64,000 bases of DNA from CAZWVI01 sp964637165 (GTDB lineage Bacteria > Planctomycetota > UBA1135), in NCBI GenBank assembly GCA_964637165.1, contig CAZWVI010000001.1, positions 62,001 to 126,000 of the forward strand, in the 5' to 3' direction. The notes beneath the pieces were generated by a model. That model searched no databases. It was not told the origin of the DNA and saw nothing but the letters and a program-made list of their open reading frames with translations. Each line of letters starts with the position of its first letter. The first letter of the stretch is position 1. Positions 33,774 through 42,247 of the stretch are shown piece after piece. Made by a program: the position numbers and the translations under genes.

Positions 33774-34811
33774 ATGAGTGAAACACTCTTGAGACCGGCG
33801 GTGCTTGGCCATGCGATCGCTAAAGGTGATGATGGTCAATTTTGTTTATTGGTTGATGGTCAATCAGTTCTGCGCGGCGGTTTAGACGACTGTGAACAAG
33901 CCCTGCTCGAAAGTTTGTTAGAGCTTTACGGAAAAGGCAATACCAATTTGTCGGTGCCGACCTTGGGAGGAGTGCAACTATGGGCAGATATGTTCTGGTA
34001 CTCTGGTTGGCGAATTCAAGAACATGTTTATACCGGTCATTTTCGTTTGCTAGATAGGCGCAATGTACGCCAGGCCTGGGGGAGCTATGCCCAGTGCCGC
34101 ACCTTTTTTGAAAATGCGCGTAGCCAACAAAATCTTTCCGCGCCTGCTAAGCACTTAGTCGTTTTGTTACATGGTTTAGGTCGAAGGGCATCTTCATTTT
34201 CGACTATGTCCAGTGCTCTTGAAGATGCTGGTTTTGCTACTGCAAGTTTGGTTTATCCATCGACACGCCGCAACTTAAGTGAACATGCCGAACAACTAAG
34301 CCAATTTCTCGGCCGCCTTGAAGGCATTGAAACCGTTTCATTTGTCACCCATAGTTTGGGCGGCGTGGTCGTGCGGAAATTGCTAAATGAAGATTCAGGT
34401 GACTGGCGAAAGAAAATAAATTTAGGGCGAGTCCTAATGTTGGCACCGCCAAATCAAGGATCGCAATTCGCCGAAATCCTGAAGGATTTTTTGCCCTTCA
34501 GCAAGCTCGCCGGTCCAAGTGGACAGCAATTAAGTGATGCTACCAAGCAGCGGAGTGCCACATTAAATACAGATTATGAATTTGCAATTGTGGCCGGCGC
34601 CAAAGGTGACGGCAAGGGTTGGAATCCATTATTGCCTGGCGATGATGATGGTGTAGTAAGCGTCGCTGAAACAAAATTACCAGGCGCAGCCTATTTTGCT
34701 CAGGTTAAGCGCATTCACACCTTCATCATGTCGGCTCCAGAAGTTATTGAGATGACAATCAACTTCTTGAAGGGCGATGGCTTATGCGTTGAGCAAGCAA
34801 AATCTCAATAA
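33774..34811 (+). CDS. Alpha/beta-hydrolase, lipase-like (PGAP1/triacylglycerol lipase type)
   Basis: 345 residues from the ATG at 33774. The oxyanion-hole segment VVLLHGLGRRASSF is near residues 123-136 and the nucleophile elbow FVTHSLGGVVVRKLL (GxSxG-like, Ser in HSLGG) near 185-199. A late Asp and His (GDDDGVVS and RIHTFIM) could complete the triad. The first ~110 residues are an unusual N-terminal domain with VQLWADMFWYSGWRIQ. An in-frame upstream ATG (33627) inside murB would add a lipoprotein-like signal, which I treat as unproven. It follows murB by 19 bases, so it is probably co-transcribed with the dcw genes. Confidence 0.75.
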   Translation: MSETLLRPAVLGHAIAKGDDGQFCLLVDGQSVLRGGLDDCEQALLESLLELYGKGNTNLSVPTLGGVQLWADMFWYSGWRIQEHVYTGHFRLLDRRNVRQAWGSYAQCRTFFENARSQQNLSAPAKHLVVLLHGLGRRASSFSTMSSALEDAGFATASLVYPSTRRNLSEHAEQLSQFLGRLEGIETVSFVTHSLGGVVVRKLLNEDSGDWRKKINLGRVLMLAPPNQGSQFAEILKDFLPFSKLAGPSGQQLSDATKQRSATLNTDYEFAIVAGAKGDGKGWNPLLPGDDDGVVSVAETKLPGAAYFAQVKRIHTFIMSAPEVIEMTINFLKGDGLCVEQAKSQ

Positions 34812-34831
34812 ATATTTCATTTACGCGCGGT

Positions 34832-34837
34832 TAGAAT
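34832..34837 (+). promoter_or_regulatory. Putative -10 element upstream of thrS
   Basis: TAGAAT (5 of 6) lies in the 67-base gap between the lipase-like gene and thrS. It is part of the 12-mer CGCGCGGTTAGA (34824-34835), which recurs exactly at 40390-40401 in front of the adenosine deaminase gene. An untranslated leader of about 35 bases would result; no T-box or leader peptide is visible. Confidence 0.35.
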
Positions 34838-34878
34838 TGGGCTGTCGCGCGGTCAAGGTAAGGCCGGCCAAATAGAAA

Positions 34879-36639
34879 ATGTCGCTCCCATTCGAACCAC
34901 AGAACGGTCCCGCTTCACTTGAAGCTTTGCGCCACTCTGTTAGCCATGTTATGGCTGATGCAGTATTGCGCTTATTTCCAGAAGCCAAGGTCGCGATTGG
35001 TCCACCAATCGACCACGGCTTTTATTACGACTTTGAGTTGCCGCGAGCTTTGACCGACGATGACTTGCCAAAGATTGAAGAGGAAATGCGCAACATCCTT
35101 AAAGAGGCTGGCGAGTTTACGCGCTCAACTATGAGTCGCGCTGAAGCCCTTGAGAAATTTGCCGCTGAGGGGCAAAGCTATAAATCTGAGTTGTTGGAAG
35201 ATATTCCAGAAGGCGAGGAAATTTCTTTCTATGACCATGGAACTTGGGCAGATTTGTGTGCTGGACCGCACGTTGAATCTGCCGCGCAAATTCGTTACGA
35301 CTCATTCAAATTGTTGTCCGCCGCCGGTGCATACTGGCGCGGCGATGCCGACCGGCCGATGTTGCAACGTATTTACGGCACAGCTTGGTGGCACAAAAAA
35401 GACTTGAAGAAGTATTTGGTGTATTTGGAAGAGGTGCAAAAACGTGACCACCGAAAGTTAGGCCGCGAATTAGATTTGTTCTCGCTTGATCCAGACTTCG
35501 GTGCTGGTTTAGTGTTTTGGCACCCAAAGTTAGGGCACGTGCGGCGCACCCTCGAGCAGTGGTGGTGGGACCTGCACCAACAACGTGGCTACTGGCCGGT
35601 TTACACCCCTCACGTTGCCGGCGAAGCAGTCTTTGAACAGTCTGGTCACTTGCAAAATTATGCAGACATGATTTGGGCGCCGATGGATGTTGATGGCCGC
35701 CCACATCGAGTTAAGCCGATGAACTGCCCAGGACACGTGACGATTTTTAATTCGAAGCGTCATAGTTATCGTGACTTGCCAAAACGTTTTGCCGAACTGG
35801 GTTCAGTTTACCGTTATGAGCCAAGCGGAACTTTGCATGGAATGTTGCGCGTGCGTGGGTTTACTCAAGATGATGCGCATATTTTCTGCACCCCTGAACA
35901 ACTTGAAAAAGAGTTAGTTGATGTGCTGGCATTGGTCCACACAATTTTGTCAACTTTCGGCTACGAGTACACAGCCTACTTGGCAACCCGCCCAGAAAAG
36001 TATTTGGGCACCGATGAAATATGGGCGCACGCCATCGAGTCGCTTGAAGGTGCCGCTGCCAAGCGCGAACTGCCTCTTGAAGCCGACCCTGGCGGCGGAG
36101 TTTTCTACGGCCCTAAAATCGACTTTAAGTTGCGTGACGCACTTGGTCGTGAATGGCAAGGCCCAACTGTGCAAGTCGATTTCAATTTGCCCGAACGCTT
36201 CGACTTGCAATTCAACGATTCGGATAACGAATTGAAACGCCCAGTTATGGTGCACCGTGCCATTTTTGGTTCATTGGAACGCTTTGTCGGTGGCTTGATC
36301 GAACACTTCGCTGCCTGGTTCCCGTTGTGGTTGTGCCCAATGCCTGTTGCAGTGCTACCGATCACAGATGAACAAGATGAGGCCGCGCGCGACCTGCACG
36401 CTAAAGTGTGCGCCGCAGGATTTAATTGTATTCTGAAAACTGACGGTCCTTTGCGCAAGCGAATCCGTGAATCTGAATTGGATAAAATTCCTTACATGGC
36501 AGTACTTGGTGAGCGCGAAGTAGAAGAAGGTATGGTTAACTTGAGAATCCACGGAGTGAAGCAACAATTAAGCATAGCTGTTGACGACTTCATCAAGATG
36601 CTTCAAGAGAAGCGTGATTCTAAGTCGTTGGAATATTAA
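34879..36639 (+). CDS. thrS: Threonyl-tRNA synthetase lacking the TGS domain
   Basis: Charges tRNA-Thr. 586 residues against about 640 in E. coli: the N-terminal ~60-residue TGS domain is missing and the protein starts almost at the editing domain. The editing site is intact, with HSVSH near residues 19-23 and the DLCAGPHV Cys/His pair near 128-135. The class II catalytic core has motif 2 in RYEPSGTLHGMLRVRGFTQDD (one residue past the end of a 20-mer is omitted by splitting at GFTQDD), zinc-binding Cys in MNCPGH, and motif 3 GSLERFVGGLIEH. The C-terminal anticodon-binding domain follows (VAVLPITDEQDEAA). TGS-less forms are known in several phyla. Confidence 0.96.
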   Translation: MSLPFEPQNGPASLEALRHSVSHVMADAVLRLFPEAKVAIGPPIDHGFYYDFELPRALTDDDLPKIEEEMRNILKEAGEFTRSTMSRAEALEKFAAEGQSYKSELLEDIPEGEEISFYDHGTWADLCAGPHVESAAQIRYDSFKLLSAAGAYWRGDADRPMLQRIYGTAWWHKKDLKKYLVYLEEVQKRDHRKLGRELDLFSLDPDFGAGLVFWHPKLGHVRRTLEQWWWDLHQQRGYWPVYTPHVAGEAVFEQSGHLQNYADMIWAPMDVDGRPHRVKPMNCPGHVTIFNSKRHSYRDLPKRFAELGSVYRYEPSGTLHGMLRVRGFTQDDAHIFCTPEQLEKELVDVLALVHTILSTFGYEYTAYLATRPEKYLGTDEIWAHAIESLEGAAAKRELPLEADPGGGVFYGPKIDFKLRDALGREWQGPTVQVDFNLPERFDLQFNDSDNELKRPVMVHRAIFGSLERFVGGLIEHFAAWFPLWLCPMPVAVLPITDEQDEAARDLHAKVCAAGFNCILKTDGPLRKRIRESELDKIPYMAVLGEREVEEGMVNLRIHGVKQQLSIAVDDFIKMLQEKRDSKSLEY

Positions 36640-36641
36640 AC

Positions 36642-37388
36642 GTGGCCAAGCGAGTTTTAGTTACTGGAGCCACTTCTGGTATTGGCCGTGCTTGCGTTGA
36701 AGCCTTCGTAAACAGTGGCTGGCAAGTGTGGGCGTGCGGCCGTCGCCAACAACGTCTAACCCAATTACAGCAAGAACTAGGTTCGACCCTTCACGTTTTT
36801 GCATTGGATGTGCGCGATAACCAAGCCGTGGAGTCTGCTCTGGAGAATATTCCAAGCCCTGATTTGTTGGTAAATAACGCCGGATTGTCTCGCGGTCTTG
36901 AACCATTGTGGGAAGGATTACTCGACGATTGGAATGAAATGCTAGACACCAATGTGAAAGGTTTATTACAAGTTTCACGCGCCTTGTTGCCGCAAATGAT
37001 CAAGCGCGGCAGTGGCCATGTGATTAACATCGGGTCGATTGCCGGCCACGAAGCATATCCCAATGGTGCCGTCTATTGCGCATCTAAACACGCGGTTACG
37101 GCGATTACTCGAGCTTTGCGCAAAGATGCCTGTGGGCATGGTATTAAGGTAAGTAGCGTTGATCCGGGCCTGGTTAATACTGAATTTTCCAAAGTGCGTT
37201 TTCACGGCGACACTAGTCGTGCCAATCAAGCCTATGATGGCATGACCCCTTTAAGTGCAGCTGATGTGGCTGCCACCGTGTTGTGGGTGGCGTCCCAACC
37301 GGCTCACGTAAACCCGGCTGAAATCTTGCTGTTGCCGACCGCCCAAGCCTCTGCCGGCCTTGTTGACAGAAACCAAAACCATGACTAA
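36642..37388 (+). CDS. Short-chain dehydrogenase/reductase (classical SDR)
   Basis: A cytoplasmic NADP(H)-type oxidoreductase, 248 residues, GTG start two bases after thrS. The cofactor loop is TGATSGIGRA at about residues 8-17, with an Arg-rich stretch (GRRQQR) after strand 2 that favours NADPH. It has NNAG near 82-85, an active-site Ser in INIGSIAGH, and YCASK near 149-153 carrying the Tyr-Lys pair. The closest recognisable type is the YdfG-like 3-hydroxy acid/serine dehydrogenase group, but the substrate is not fixed by sequence. Its 3' end overlaps the next gene by 8 bases. Confidence 0.85.
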   Translation: MAKRVLVTGATSGIGRACVEAFVNSGWQVWACGRRQQRLTQLQQELGSTLHVFALDVRDNQAVESALENIPSPDLLVNNAGLSRGLEPLWEGLLDDWNEMLDTNVKGLLQVSRALLPQMIKRGSGHVINIGSIAGHEAYPNGAVYCASKHAVTAITRALRKDACGHGIKVSSVDPGLVNTEFSKVRFHGDTSRANQAYDGMTPLSAADVAATVLWVASQPAHVNPAEILLLPTAQASAGLVDRNQNHD

Positions 37389-37845
37389 ACCTCAACCCAC
37401 CGTTGAATGGTTGCACATTTGCGACCACGCTTTCCGAGATGAATTTGGAAAGCTTTGCATTATTGGAATGTTTGATGCTCTGCATTCTCAACAGCTACCA
37501 GGACGCTTGCCAATGTTGTCGGTCGCCATCGGCGTTACCGATGGAATGGGCGAATATGAAATTGCCCTGCAAGTCCAAGCTCCATCTGGGAAAATGGTGG
37601 ATATGAAATTGCCTAACTTAAACCTTCAACAGCTTCAACAAAAGCAACGGGCAGTTATTCGTTTGGCTGGTATGCCTTTTGAAGAATTTGGCACTTACGT
37701 GTTTAGATTGAAAATTGATGGCCAAGCGGTTGCTGCTCCAGCTCACAAATTGGATCACTTGCAAGCTCAAAACCAAACTCAAGCGGGGCAATCACAACCT
37801 GCGCAAAACCAACCGACGATTCCGCCGCCACCCGGCTTTAATTAA
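37381..37845 (+). CDS. Small conserved protein, DUF6941-like
   Basis: 154 residues from the ATG at 37381. The body is an all-beta domain: WLHICDHAFRDEFGKLCIIGMFD at the start (given here with its first turn), YEIALQVQAPSGKMV and YVFRLKIDGQAV as later strands. This is the pattern of the small DUF6941 family, whose function is unknown. A Gln/Pro-rich disordered tail (residues ~125-154) ends PPPPGFN. No signal peptide or catalytic motif. It overlaps the SDR gene by 8 bases and lies 12 bases before the DUF819 gene. The family name is from memory of the pattern. Confidence 0.5.
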   Translation: MTKPQPTVEWLHICDHAFRDEFGKLCIIGMFDALHSQQLPGRLPMLSVAIGVTDGMGEYEIALQVQAPSGKMVDMKLPNLNLQQLQQKQRAVIRLAGMPFEEFGTYVFRLKIDGQAVAAPAHKLDHLQAQNQTQAGQSQPAQNQPTIPPPPGFN

Positions 37846-37857
37846 AATAAATAGCTC

Positions 37858-39063
37858 GTGATACAAGACCCAATGTTCGTACTGGCTTTTTTGCTGGTAG
37901 TGTTGGCCGGCTTATTTAATGCCAACAAAACCGCTCTTGGCCAACGGATATTTAAGACCATTCCCTTGTTGGTCTTTGCTTACTTTGTGCCAACAGCTTT
38001 AAGCAACAGTGGAATAATCCCAGTTGCTCACGACTACAGCCTTTATGTTTTTGTTAAGGCGTGGTTGTTGCCCGCGTCTTTGGTGCTGTTGGTTTTGTCG
38101 GTAGATGTGGTGGCGATTTTTTCACTTGGCCGCACCGCTGTGGCAATGTTTTTGGCCGCGACAATAAGTATCGTAATTGGTGGCCCATTGGCTTATTGGC
38201 TGTTGCAGGGACTGATTCCGGCAGAACTAGGCGACCAGGCTTGGAAAGGCTTAGCGGCGCTTTGCGGCTCGTGGATTGGCGGTGGCGCTAACTTTACTGC
38301 TATCGGAGAATCAGTTGGAGCAACTGATTCCACCTTGTCACTAATGGTGGTGATAGACGTTGCGGTGGCCAACGTTTGGATGGCATTCCTATTGACCTTT
38401 GCCGCACGTGAAAAAACTATGGATGCCAAACTTAATGCCGACCGCCGCGGTATTGATAAGGTTCGCCGCAAAGTTGAAGACTTTCAAAAGGAAGTTGAGC
38501 GTCCAGGTAATTTGCCTGACTTACTAGCCATTCTCGGATTGGCTTTTGGGGTCTCAGCCTTTGCTAAATGGCTGGCGCCACAACTTCCAGAGACCGAAAT
38601 TGTTTCAGAATTTACTTGGGTGGTCATTATTGTTACAGCGATTGCTATGGCACTTTCCTTTACTCGCTTACGTAAGTTGGAGGGGGCTGGTGCGAGCAAA
38701 ATTGGATCGGTATTCCTTTATTTGCTGGTTGGAACAATTGGCGCGAAAGCTGAATTTAGCAAAATTGCTGAGCCGGGGAATCTGGGCTTATTGGCCGTCG
38801 GCGCGCTGTGGATGTGTTTTCACATTGTCATTTTGATGGGAGTTCGGCGCTGGCTGCGCGCACCAATTTTCTTTGCCGCAGTCGCTTCCCAGGCCAACGT
38901 CGGCGGCGCCGCATCTGCTCCAATCGTGGCCTCGGCCTTTCATCCAGCCTTAGCGCCAGTCGGAGTGCTATTGGCGGTGGCTGGATATGTACTCGGAATT
39001 TACGCAGGTTTGTTGTGTGCCTGGCTTCTGCGTTTTGTCGCAATGAGCTCCGCGTTAAACTAA
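37858..39063 (+). CDS. DUF819 family membrane protein (YjcL-like)
   Basis: 401 residues with about ten to twelve membrane helices, GTG start. Family-typical segments include the early FKTIPLLVFAYFVPTALSN, the glycine-rich GSWIGGGANFTAIGES near residues 139-154, and the late SQANVGGAASAPIVASAF near 342-359. The two inverted Gly/Asn/Ala-rich loops suggest a transporter with two structural repeats, as in aspartate/sodium-symporter-like folds. The substrate is unknown. A central cytoplasmic charged loop (~185-220) separates the halves. Confidence 0.8.
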   Translation: MIQDPMFVLAFLLVVLAGLFNANKTALGQRIFKTIPLLVFAYFVPTALSNSGIIPVAHDYSLYVFVKAWLLPASLVLLVLSVDVVAIFSLGRTAVAMFLAATISIVIGGPLAYWLLQGLIPAELGDQAWKGLAALCGSWIGGGANFTAIGESVGATDSTLSLMVVIDVAVANVWMAFLLTFAAREKTMDAKLNADRRGIDKVRRKVEDFQKEVERPGNLPDLLAILGLAFGVSAFAKWLAPQLPETEIVSEFTWVVIIVTAIAMALSFTRLRKLEGAGASKIGSVFLYLLVGTIGAKAEFSKIAEPGNLGLLAVGALWMCFHIVILMGVRRWLRAPIFFAAVASQANVGGAASAPIVASAFHPALAPVGVLLAVAGYVLGIYAGLLCAWLLRFVAMSSALN

Positions 39064-39069
39064 GCGGCA

Positions 39070-39741
39070 ATGACTCTTGCAACCAAGGACCCGTTAACTC
39101 CCCGCGACCAGGCCAACAATCCTTTGTTTGCTAACCCAGAGGGCTATTTGAAACTGCGGCAGAAGAAAGGCATTCTTGGAGCCATGAAAATTTGGAGTGA
39201 GCGCAAGGCACTATTTGCCTGTTTAAAACAAATCCCCAATGTCACAACTATGCTGGACATTCCGTGTGGTCCAGGGCGTGCATTCCCTTATTACCAAGAG
39301 CGCGGATATCAGGTAATGGGCATGGATTTCAGTCCGCAAATGTCGGCCGCAGCAACTAAATATCAACAGCAGCTAGGATTAACTGGAATGGTTTGTCGTG
39401 GTGATGCATTCCGTTTGCCATTTGTCGACAACACTTTTGATACTGTTGTTTCAGTGCGTTTCTCGTACTATTTTGAGCGCGCTCAAAGGATTGCTTTAAT
39501 TCGTGAATTGGCTCGCGTCTCGCGACAAGCAATTGTTGTTCAAGTTAAAATTGATTATTCACTACACAGTCGCTCACGTAAGTGGCGAGGGAAATCCAAG
39601 TCGACCAATCGCGGTAAATTTATGCTCAGCAAAAATGAAATTAATCAGGAATTTGCTGAAGCTGGAATGGAGGTAATGCACTTGGCCCCATTGAGCCGAA
39701 TTGGCAGTGACCGCGCCTTTGTGTTAGCGAGACCTAAGTAG
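39070..39741 (+). CDS. SAM-dependent class I methyltransferase (Methyltransf_11)
   Basis: 223 residues. The SAM motif I is MLDIPCGPGRAFPYY near residues 58-72; the acidic residue after strand 2 is in GMDFSPQM; motif III is CRGDAFRLPFVDNTFDTVVS near 117-136. An N-terminal helical lid precedes the core. The C-terminal part has a basic segment (HSRSRKWRGKSKSTNRGK) unusual for small-molecule enzymes; this may point to a phosphorylated, lipid A-like or nucleic-acid substrate. Its stop codon is immediately followed by the stop of the convergent HAD gene, with no base between them. Confidence 0.8.
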   Translation: MTLATKDPLTPRDQANNPLFANPEGYLKLRQKKGILGAMKIWSERKALFACLKQIPNVTTMLDIPCGPGRAFPYYQERGYQVMGMDFSPQMSAAATKYQQQLGLTGMVCRGDAFRLPFVDNTFDTVVSVRFSYYFERAQRIALIRELARVSRQAIVVQVKIDYSLHSRSRKWRGKSKSTNRGKFMLSKNEINQEFAEAGMEVMHLAPLSRIGSDRAFVLARPK

Positions 39742-40389
39742 CTAACTATCCGTTAACTGGTCTAAGTATTGCCGCAAACTTGCGCAGTCAGAGTGTAAGT
39801 GGGTATGGGTAACTACTCCCGCTGCTTGGGCTTTGCTGAGATGCTCCGCAAGGTCGTCAATCGCTAAAACATGGTCGGCTGGCCCACCTAATTGAGTTTC
39901 AGCGATTTGGCGTGCTTTGCTCCACATACTCGCATCGACTCGTTTGGGATTGACATCATCTTGATATGAACAGACCGCATTTGTCATAAGTTCGCCAAGA
40001 TCAAACTGTTCGCGACAATATTTTTCACACCATGGGTCGGTATCACTGACCACAACTAAGGAAATGTGCGGAGTTGCAGCATAGTCTTTCAGTAGTTCTA
40101 TGGTGTCAACCATTGGGCTGAAAATCGACCCCCAAACCGCGCGCATTTCAGTTTTGGATTTTTTGTCAAGTTCCAGTAAGTCGAGGCAATGCTTAGTGAA
40201 TTCACTTTCTGAAAGTGCGCCACTCTCGAAATTAAGGCGCAAGGCTGCCAGTTCGCCGCCATGATGTAGTGGGAACTCTTGCTTGAATGCCTTTTGAAAG
40301 GATTCAAAGATTCGCGTGCGGTCGAAATCTACCAATACTTTGCCAAGGTCGCAAAGGATTGCCAGTTTGGGGGGATGGTTATTGGGCAT
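39742..40389 (-). CDS. HAD-superfamily hydrolase, YihX-like
   Basis: 215 residues. Motif I is LCDLGKVLVDFD, where the second Asp of the usual DxD is replaced by Gly as in the YihX (glucose-1-phosphatase) group. The cap helices follow, then motif II VVVSDTDPW near residues 108-116, a Lys in NPKRVD, and motif IV VLAIDDLAEHL near 180-190. Start and stop are tightly packed: zero bases from the convergent methyltransferase and 23 bases from the divergent adenosine deaminase gene. Phosphatase activity is likely; the substrate is unknown. Confidence 0.75.
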   Translation of the reverse strand: MPNNHPPKLAILCDLGKVLVDFDRTRIFESFQKAFKQEFPLHHGGELAALRLNFESGALSESEFTKHCLDLLELDKKSKTEMRAVWGSIFSPMVDTIELLKDYAATPHISLVVVSDTDPWCEKYCREQFDLGELMTNAVCSYQDDVNPKRVDASMWSKARQIAETQLGGPADHVLAIDDLAEHLSKAQAAGVVTHTHLHSDCASLRQYLDQLTDS

Positions 40390-40412
40390 CGCGCGGTTAG
40401 ATTAACCGGCCG
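40390..40412. promoter_or_regulatory. Palindromic bidirectional promoter region, 23 bp
   Basis: The whole gap between two divergent start codons is 23 bases. It contains CGGTTA-GAT-TAACCG (40394-40408), a perfect 6-bp dyad. On plus it offers TAGATT (40398-40403), 9 bases before the deaminase ATG; on minus TAATCT (40404-40399), 9 bases before the HAD ATG. The two -10 elements overlap on opposite strands, so both transcripts would be leaderless. Confidence 0.45.
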
Positions 40413-41636
40413 ATGAAATTAACCAAGGAACTGATCGAAAAACTTCCCAAAAGCGATTTGCATTTGCATCTCGATGGGTCGTTGCGCCCTAAGTCATTAA
40501 TCGAAATGGCGCGTGAACGCAAAGTCAAATTGCCGGCGTATTCAGAGCGTGGCCTCTTTCAAAAAGTATTTAAAGAAAAGTATCGAAATCTAGGCGATTA
40601 CTTGCACGGTTTTGGATTGACTTGTTCAGTACTTCAAGACCATGAAGCACTTGAACGCGCCGCTTATGAACTGTGTGTTGATTGTCAATCAGAGGGCGTT
40701 CGTTACATTGAAATTCGCTTCGCGCCACAGTTGCATGCGCGCCCGGGCTTCACCACTATCGAGGTGCTGCGCGCTGTTTCAAGCGGGATTGAACGAGCCG
40801 AAAAATCTTTTAACGCCCGAGCTGAAATTTCCGATGGTAGCCAACCTCCTTTTAGGGCTGGCATAATCGTTTGTGCAATGCGTTTTTTCATGAATATGTT
40901 TTCTCAAAACTATTCGGCAATGTTTGAGGCCTTTCCTGAAATGCCCGAGCAAGAAATGTTTAGCTTGGCATCTGAGGCACTGGTGCGTGCAGCATTGCGG
41001 GCCCGCGATGACTTCGGATTACCAGTAGTTGGTATTGACTTGGCTGGCAAGGAAGGTGGCTATCCGGCCGCCGACCACCAAAGTGCTTACGATATTGCTC
41101 ATCAAGGATTTCTCGGCAAAACAGTGCACGCTGGTGAAGACTTCGGCCCGGAATCAATTTTTCAAGCAATTACCGATTGCCACGCTGACCGAATTGGTCA
41201 CGGGACTTGGTTGTTCTCATCGGCCCACGTCACCGACCCGAAAATTGCCCGCAAGCGCGATTACATTAAACGGCTTAGCAACTATGTCGCTGATCGCCGC
41301 ATAACCATGGAGGTTTGTTTAACTTCCAATATGCAGACCATTCCTCACCTGAAGAAAATGTCTGACCACCCATTCCGCCAAATGCTCAAGGCGAAATTGT
41401 CGACTTCGATTTGTACGGATAACCGATTGGTCTCAAGAACTACAGTTTGCGATGAATGGATGAAGGCTATTGAGGCCTTTAATTTAGGGCCAAAGCAGGT
41501 CTCAGATCTCTTGGTCTATGGCTTTAAACGTAGTTTCTTCCCCGGTAATTATTTAGAAAAACGCACCTATGTGCGTCAAATTCTCAATTTTCGTGACCAA
41601 ATATTTTCCGAAAACGGAATTAATCTAAAAAAATAA
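40413..41636 (+). CDS. add: Adenosine deaminase family protein
   Basis: Hydrolytic deaminase of adenosine or a related purine. 407 residues, longer than the ~330 of E. coli Add. Zinc ligands: HLHLDGS near residues 17-23, HAGEDFG near 237-243, DRIGHG near 259-264, and an Asp in ICTDNRL near 332-338. The last motif has TDN rather than TDD, as in several bacterial subfamily members. The insertion around residues 130-180 (IIVCAMRFFMNMFSQNY) is larger than usual. The specificity (adenosine, adenine or a modified nucleoside) is not certain. The gene stands alone and shares its promoter region with the HAD gene. Confidence 0.85.
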   Translation: MKLTKELIEKLPKSDLHLHLDGSLRPKSLIEMARERKVKLPAYSERGLFQKVFKEKYRNLGDYLHGFGLTCSVLQDHEALERAAYELCVDCQSEGVRYIEIRFAPQLHARPGFTTIEVLRAVSSGIERAEKSFNARAEISDGSQPPFRAGIIVCAMRFFMNMFSQNYSAMFEAFPEMPEQEMFSLASEALVRAALRARDDFGLPVVGIDLAGKEGGYPAADHQSAYDIAHQGFLGKTVHAGEDFGPESIFQAITDCHADRIGHGTWLFSSAHVTDPKIARKRDYIKRLSNYVADRRITMEVCLTSNMQTIPHLKKMSDHPFRQMLKAKLSTSICTDNRLVSRTTVCDEWMKAIEAFNLGPKQVSDLLVYGFKRSFFPGNYLEKRTYVRQILNFRDQIFSENGINLKK

Positions 41637-41678
41637 CCAAACCATTAGCTCGGTCGTCGTTGTACTTCACAAGGCTGC

Positions 41679-42230
41679 ATGAAAAACCTTCCCAAACCTA
41701 GCGACGCCGAACTTCTTGATTCATATCAAGATGGCCAGCTTGATGCTTTCGACCAATTAGTTGAAAGGTGGCAAGCGCCACTGATTCGTTTTGCCAAGGC
41801 ATTACGAAAACGTCAAGATTTGGCCGAGGACGCGGTTCAGGAAACTTTCATGCGGCTGTTACGGGCAGCACCGAAAAGCGGTAGTTTCGAAACGCTGGGC
41901 CCATGGTTGTTCCGAGTCTGCCGCAACCTTTGTTACGACGCAATGAAAAGTGAATCTCGTTTAAGTGACCGTGAGGCGAAAGTGGCTGAATTGCCGCCTC
42001 CGCCAACTCCCGAGCTGATTGCCGAAGGTGCCGAAATTGGCGCACTTGTCGCACAAGAACTCGACCTACTTCCTGAAAAAGAGCGCGAAGCCTTGCGCCT
42101 TAAGTTGCAAGCTGGTTTGCCCTACGGTGAAATCGCCGAAGTGATGGGGATTGCCAAGGGAACTGTGGGTTGGTTAGTTCATCAGGCCATGGAACGATTG
42201 AATAAGCGATTGGAAGCAATTATTGCCTAG
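41679..42230 (+). CDS. ECF-type RNA polymerase sigma factor
   Basis: 183 residues. Region 2 is at about residues 10-80 (DELVERW-like DQLVERWQAPLIRFAKAL, then DLAEDAVQETFMRLL and WLFRVCRNLCYDAMK). The linker is Pro-rich (LPPPPTPEL). Region 4 is at about 120-175 (LPEKEREALRLKL, GLPYGEIAEVMGIAKGTVG, a helix-turn-helix). The next gene begins 17 bases downstream and encodes a membrane protein with an anti-sigma-like N terminus. The pair is therefore likely a sigma/anti-sigma unit that responds to an envelope or peptidoglycan state. Confidence 0.9.
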   Translation: MKNLPKPSDAELLDSYQDGQLDAFDQLVERWQAPLIRFAKALRKRQDLAEDAVQETFMRLLRAAPKSGSFETLGPWLFRVCRNLCYDAMKSESRLSDREAKVAELPPPPTPELIAEGAEIGALVAQELDLLPEKEREALRLKLQAGLPYGEIAEVMGIAKGTVGWLVHQAMERLNKRLEAIIA

Positions 42231-42247
42231 TTAGGTGGAGAAGAAAA

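Noticed and set aside
35306..35704. Antisense frame inside thrS
   Set aside because: No recognisable domain; the sense strand encodes conserved ThrRS motifs throughout.
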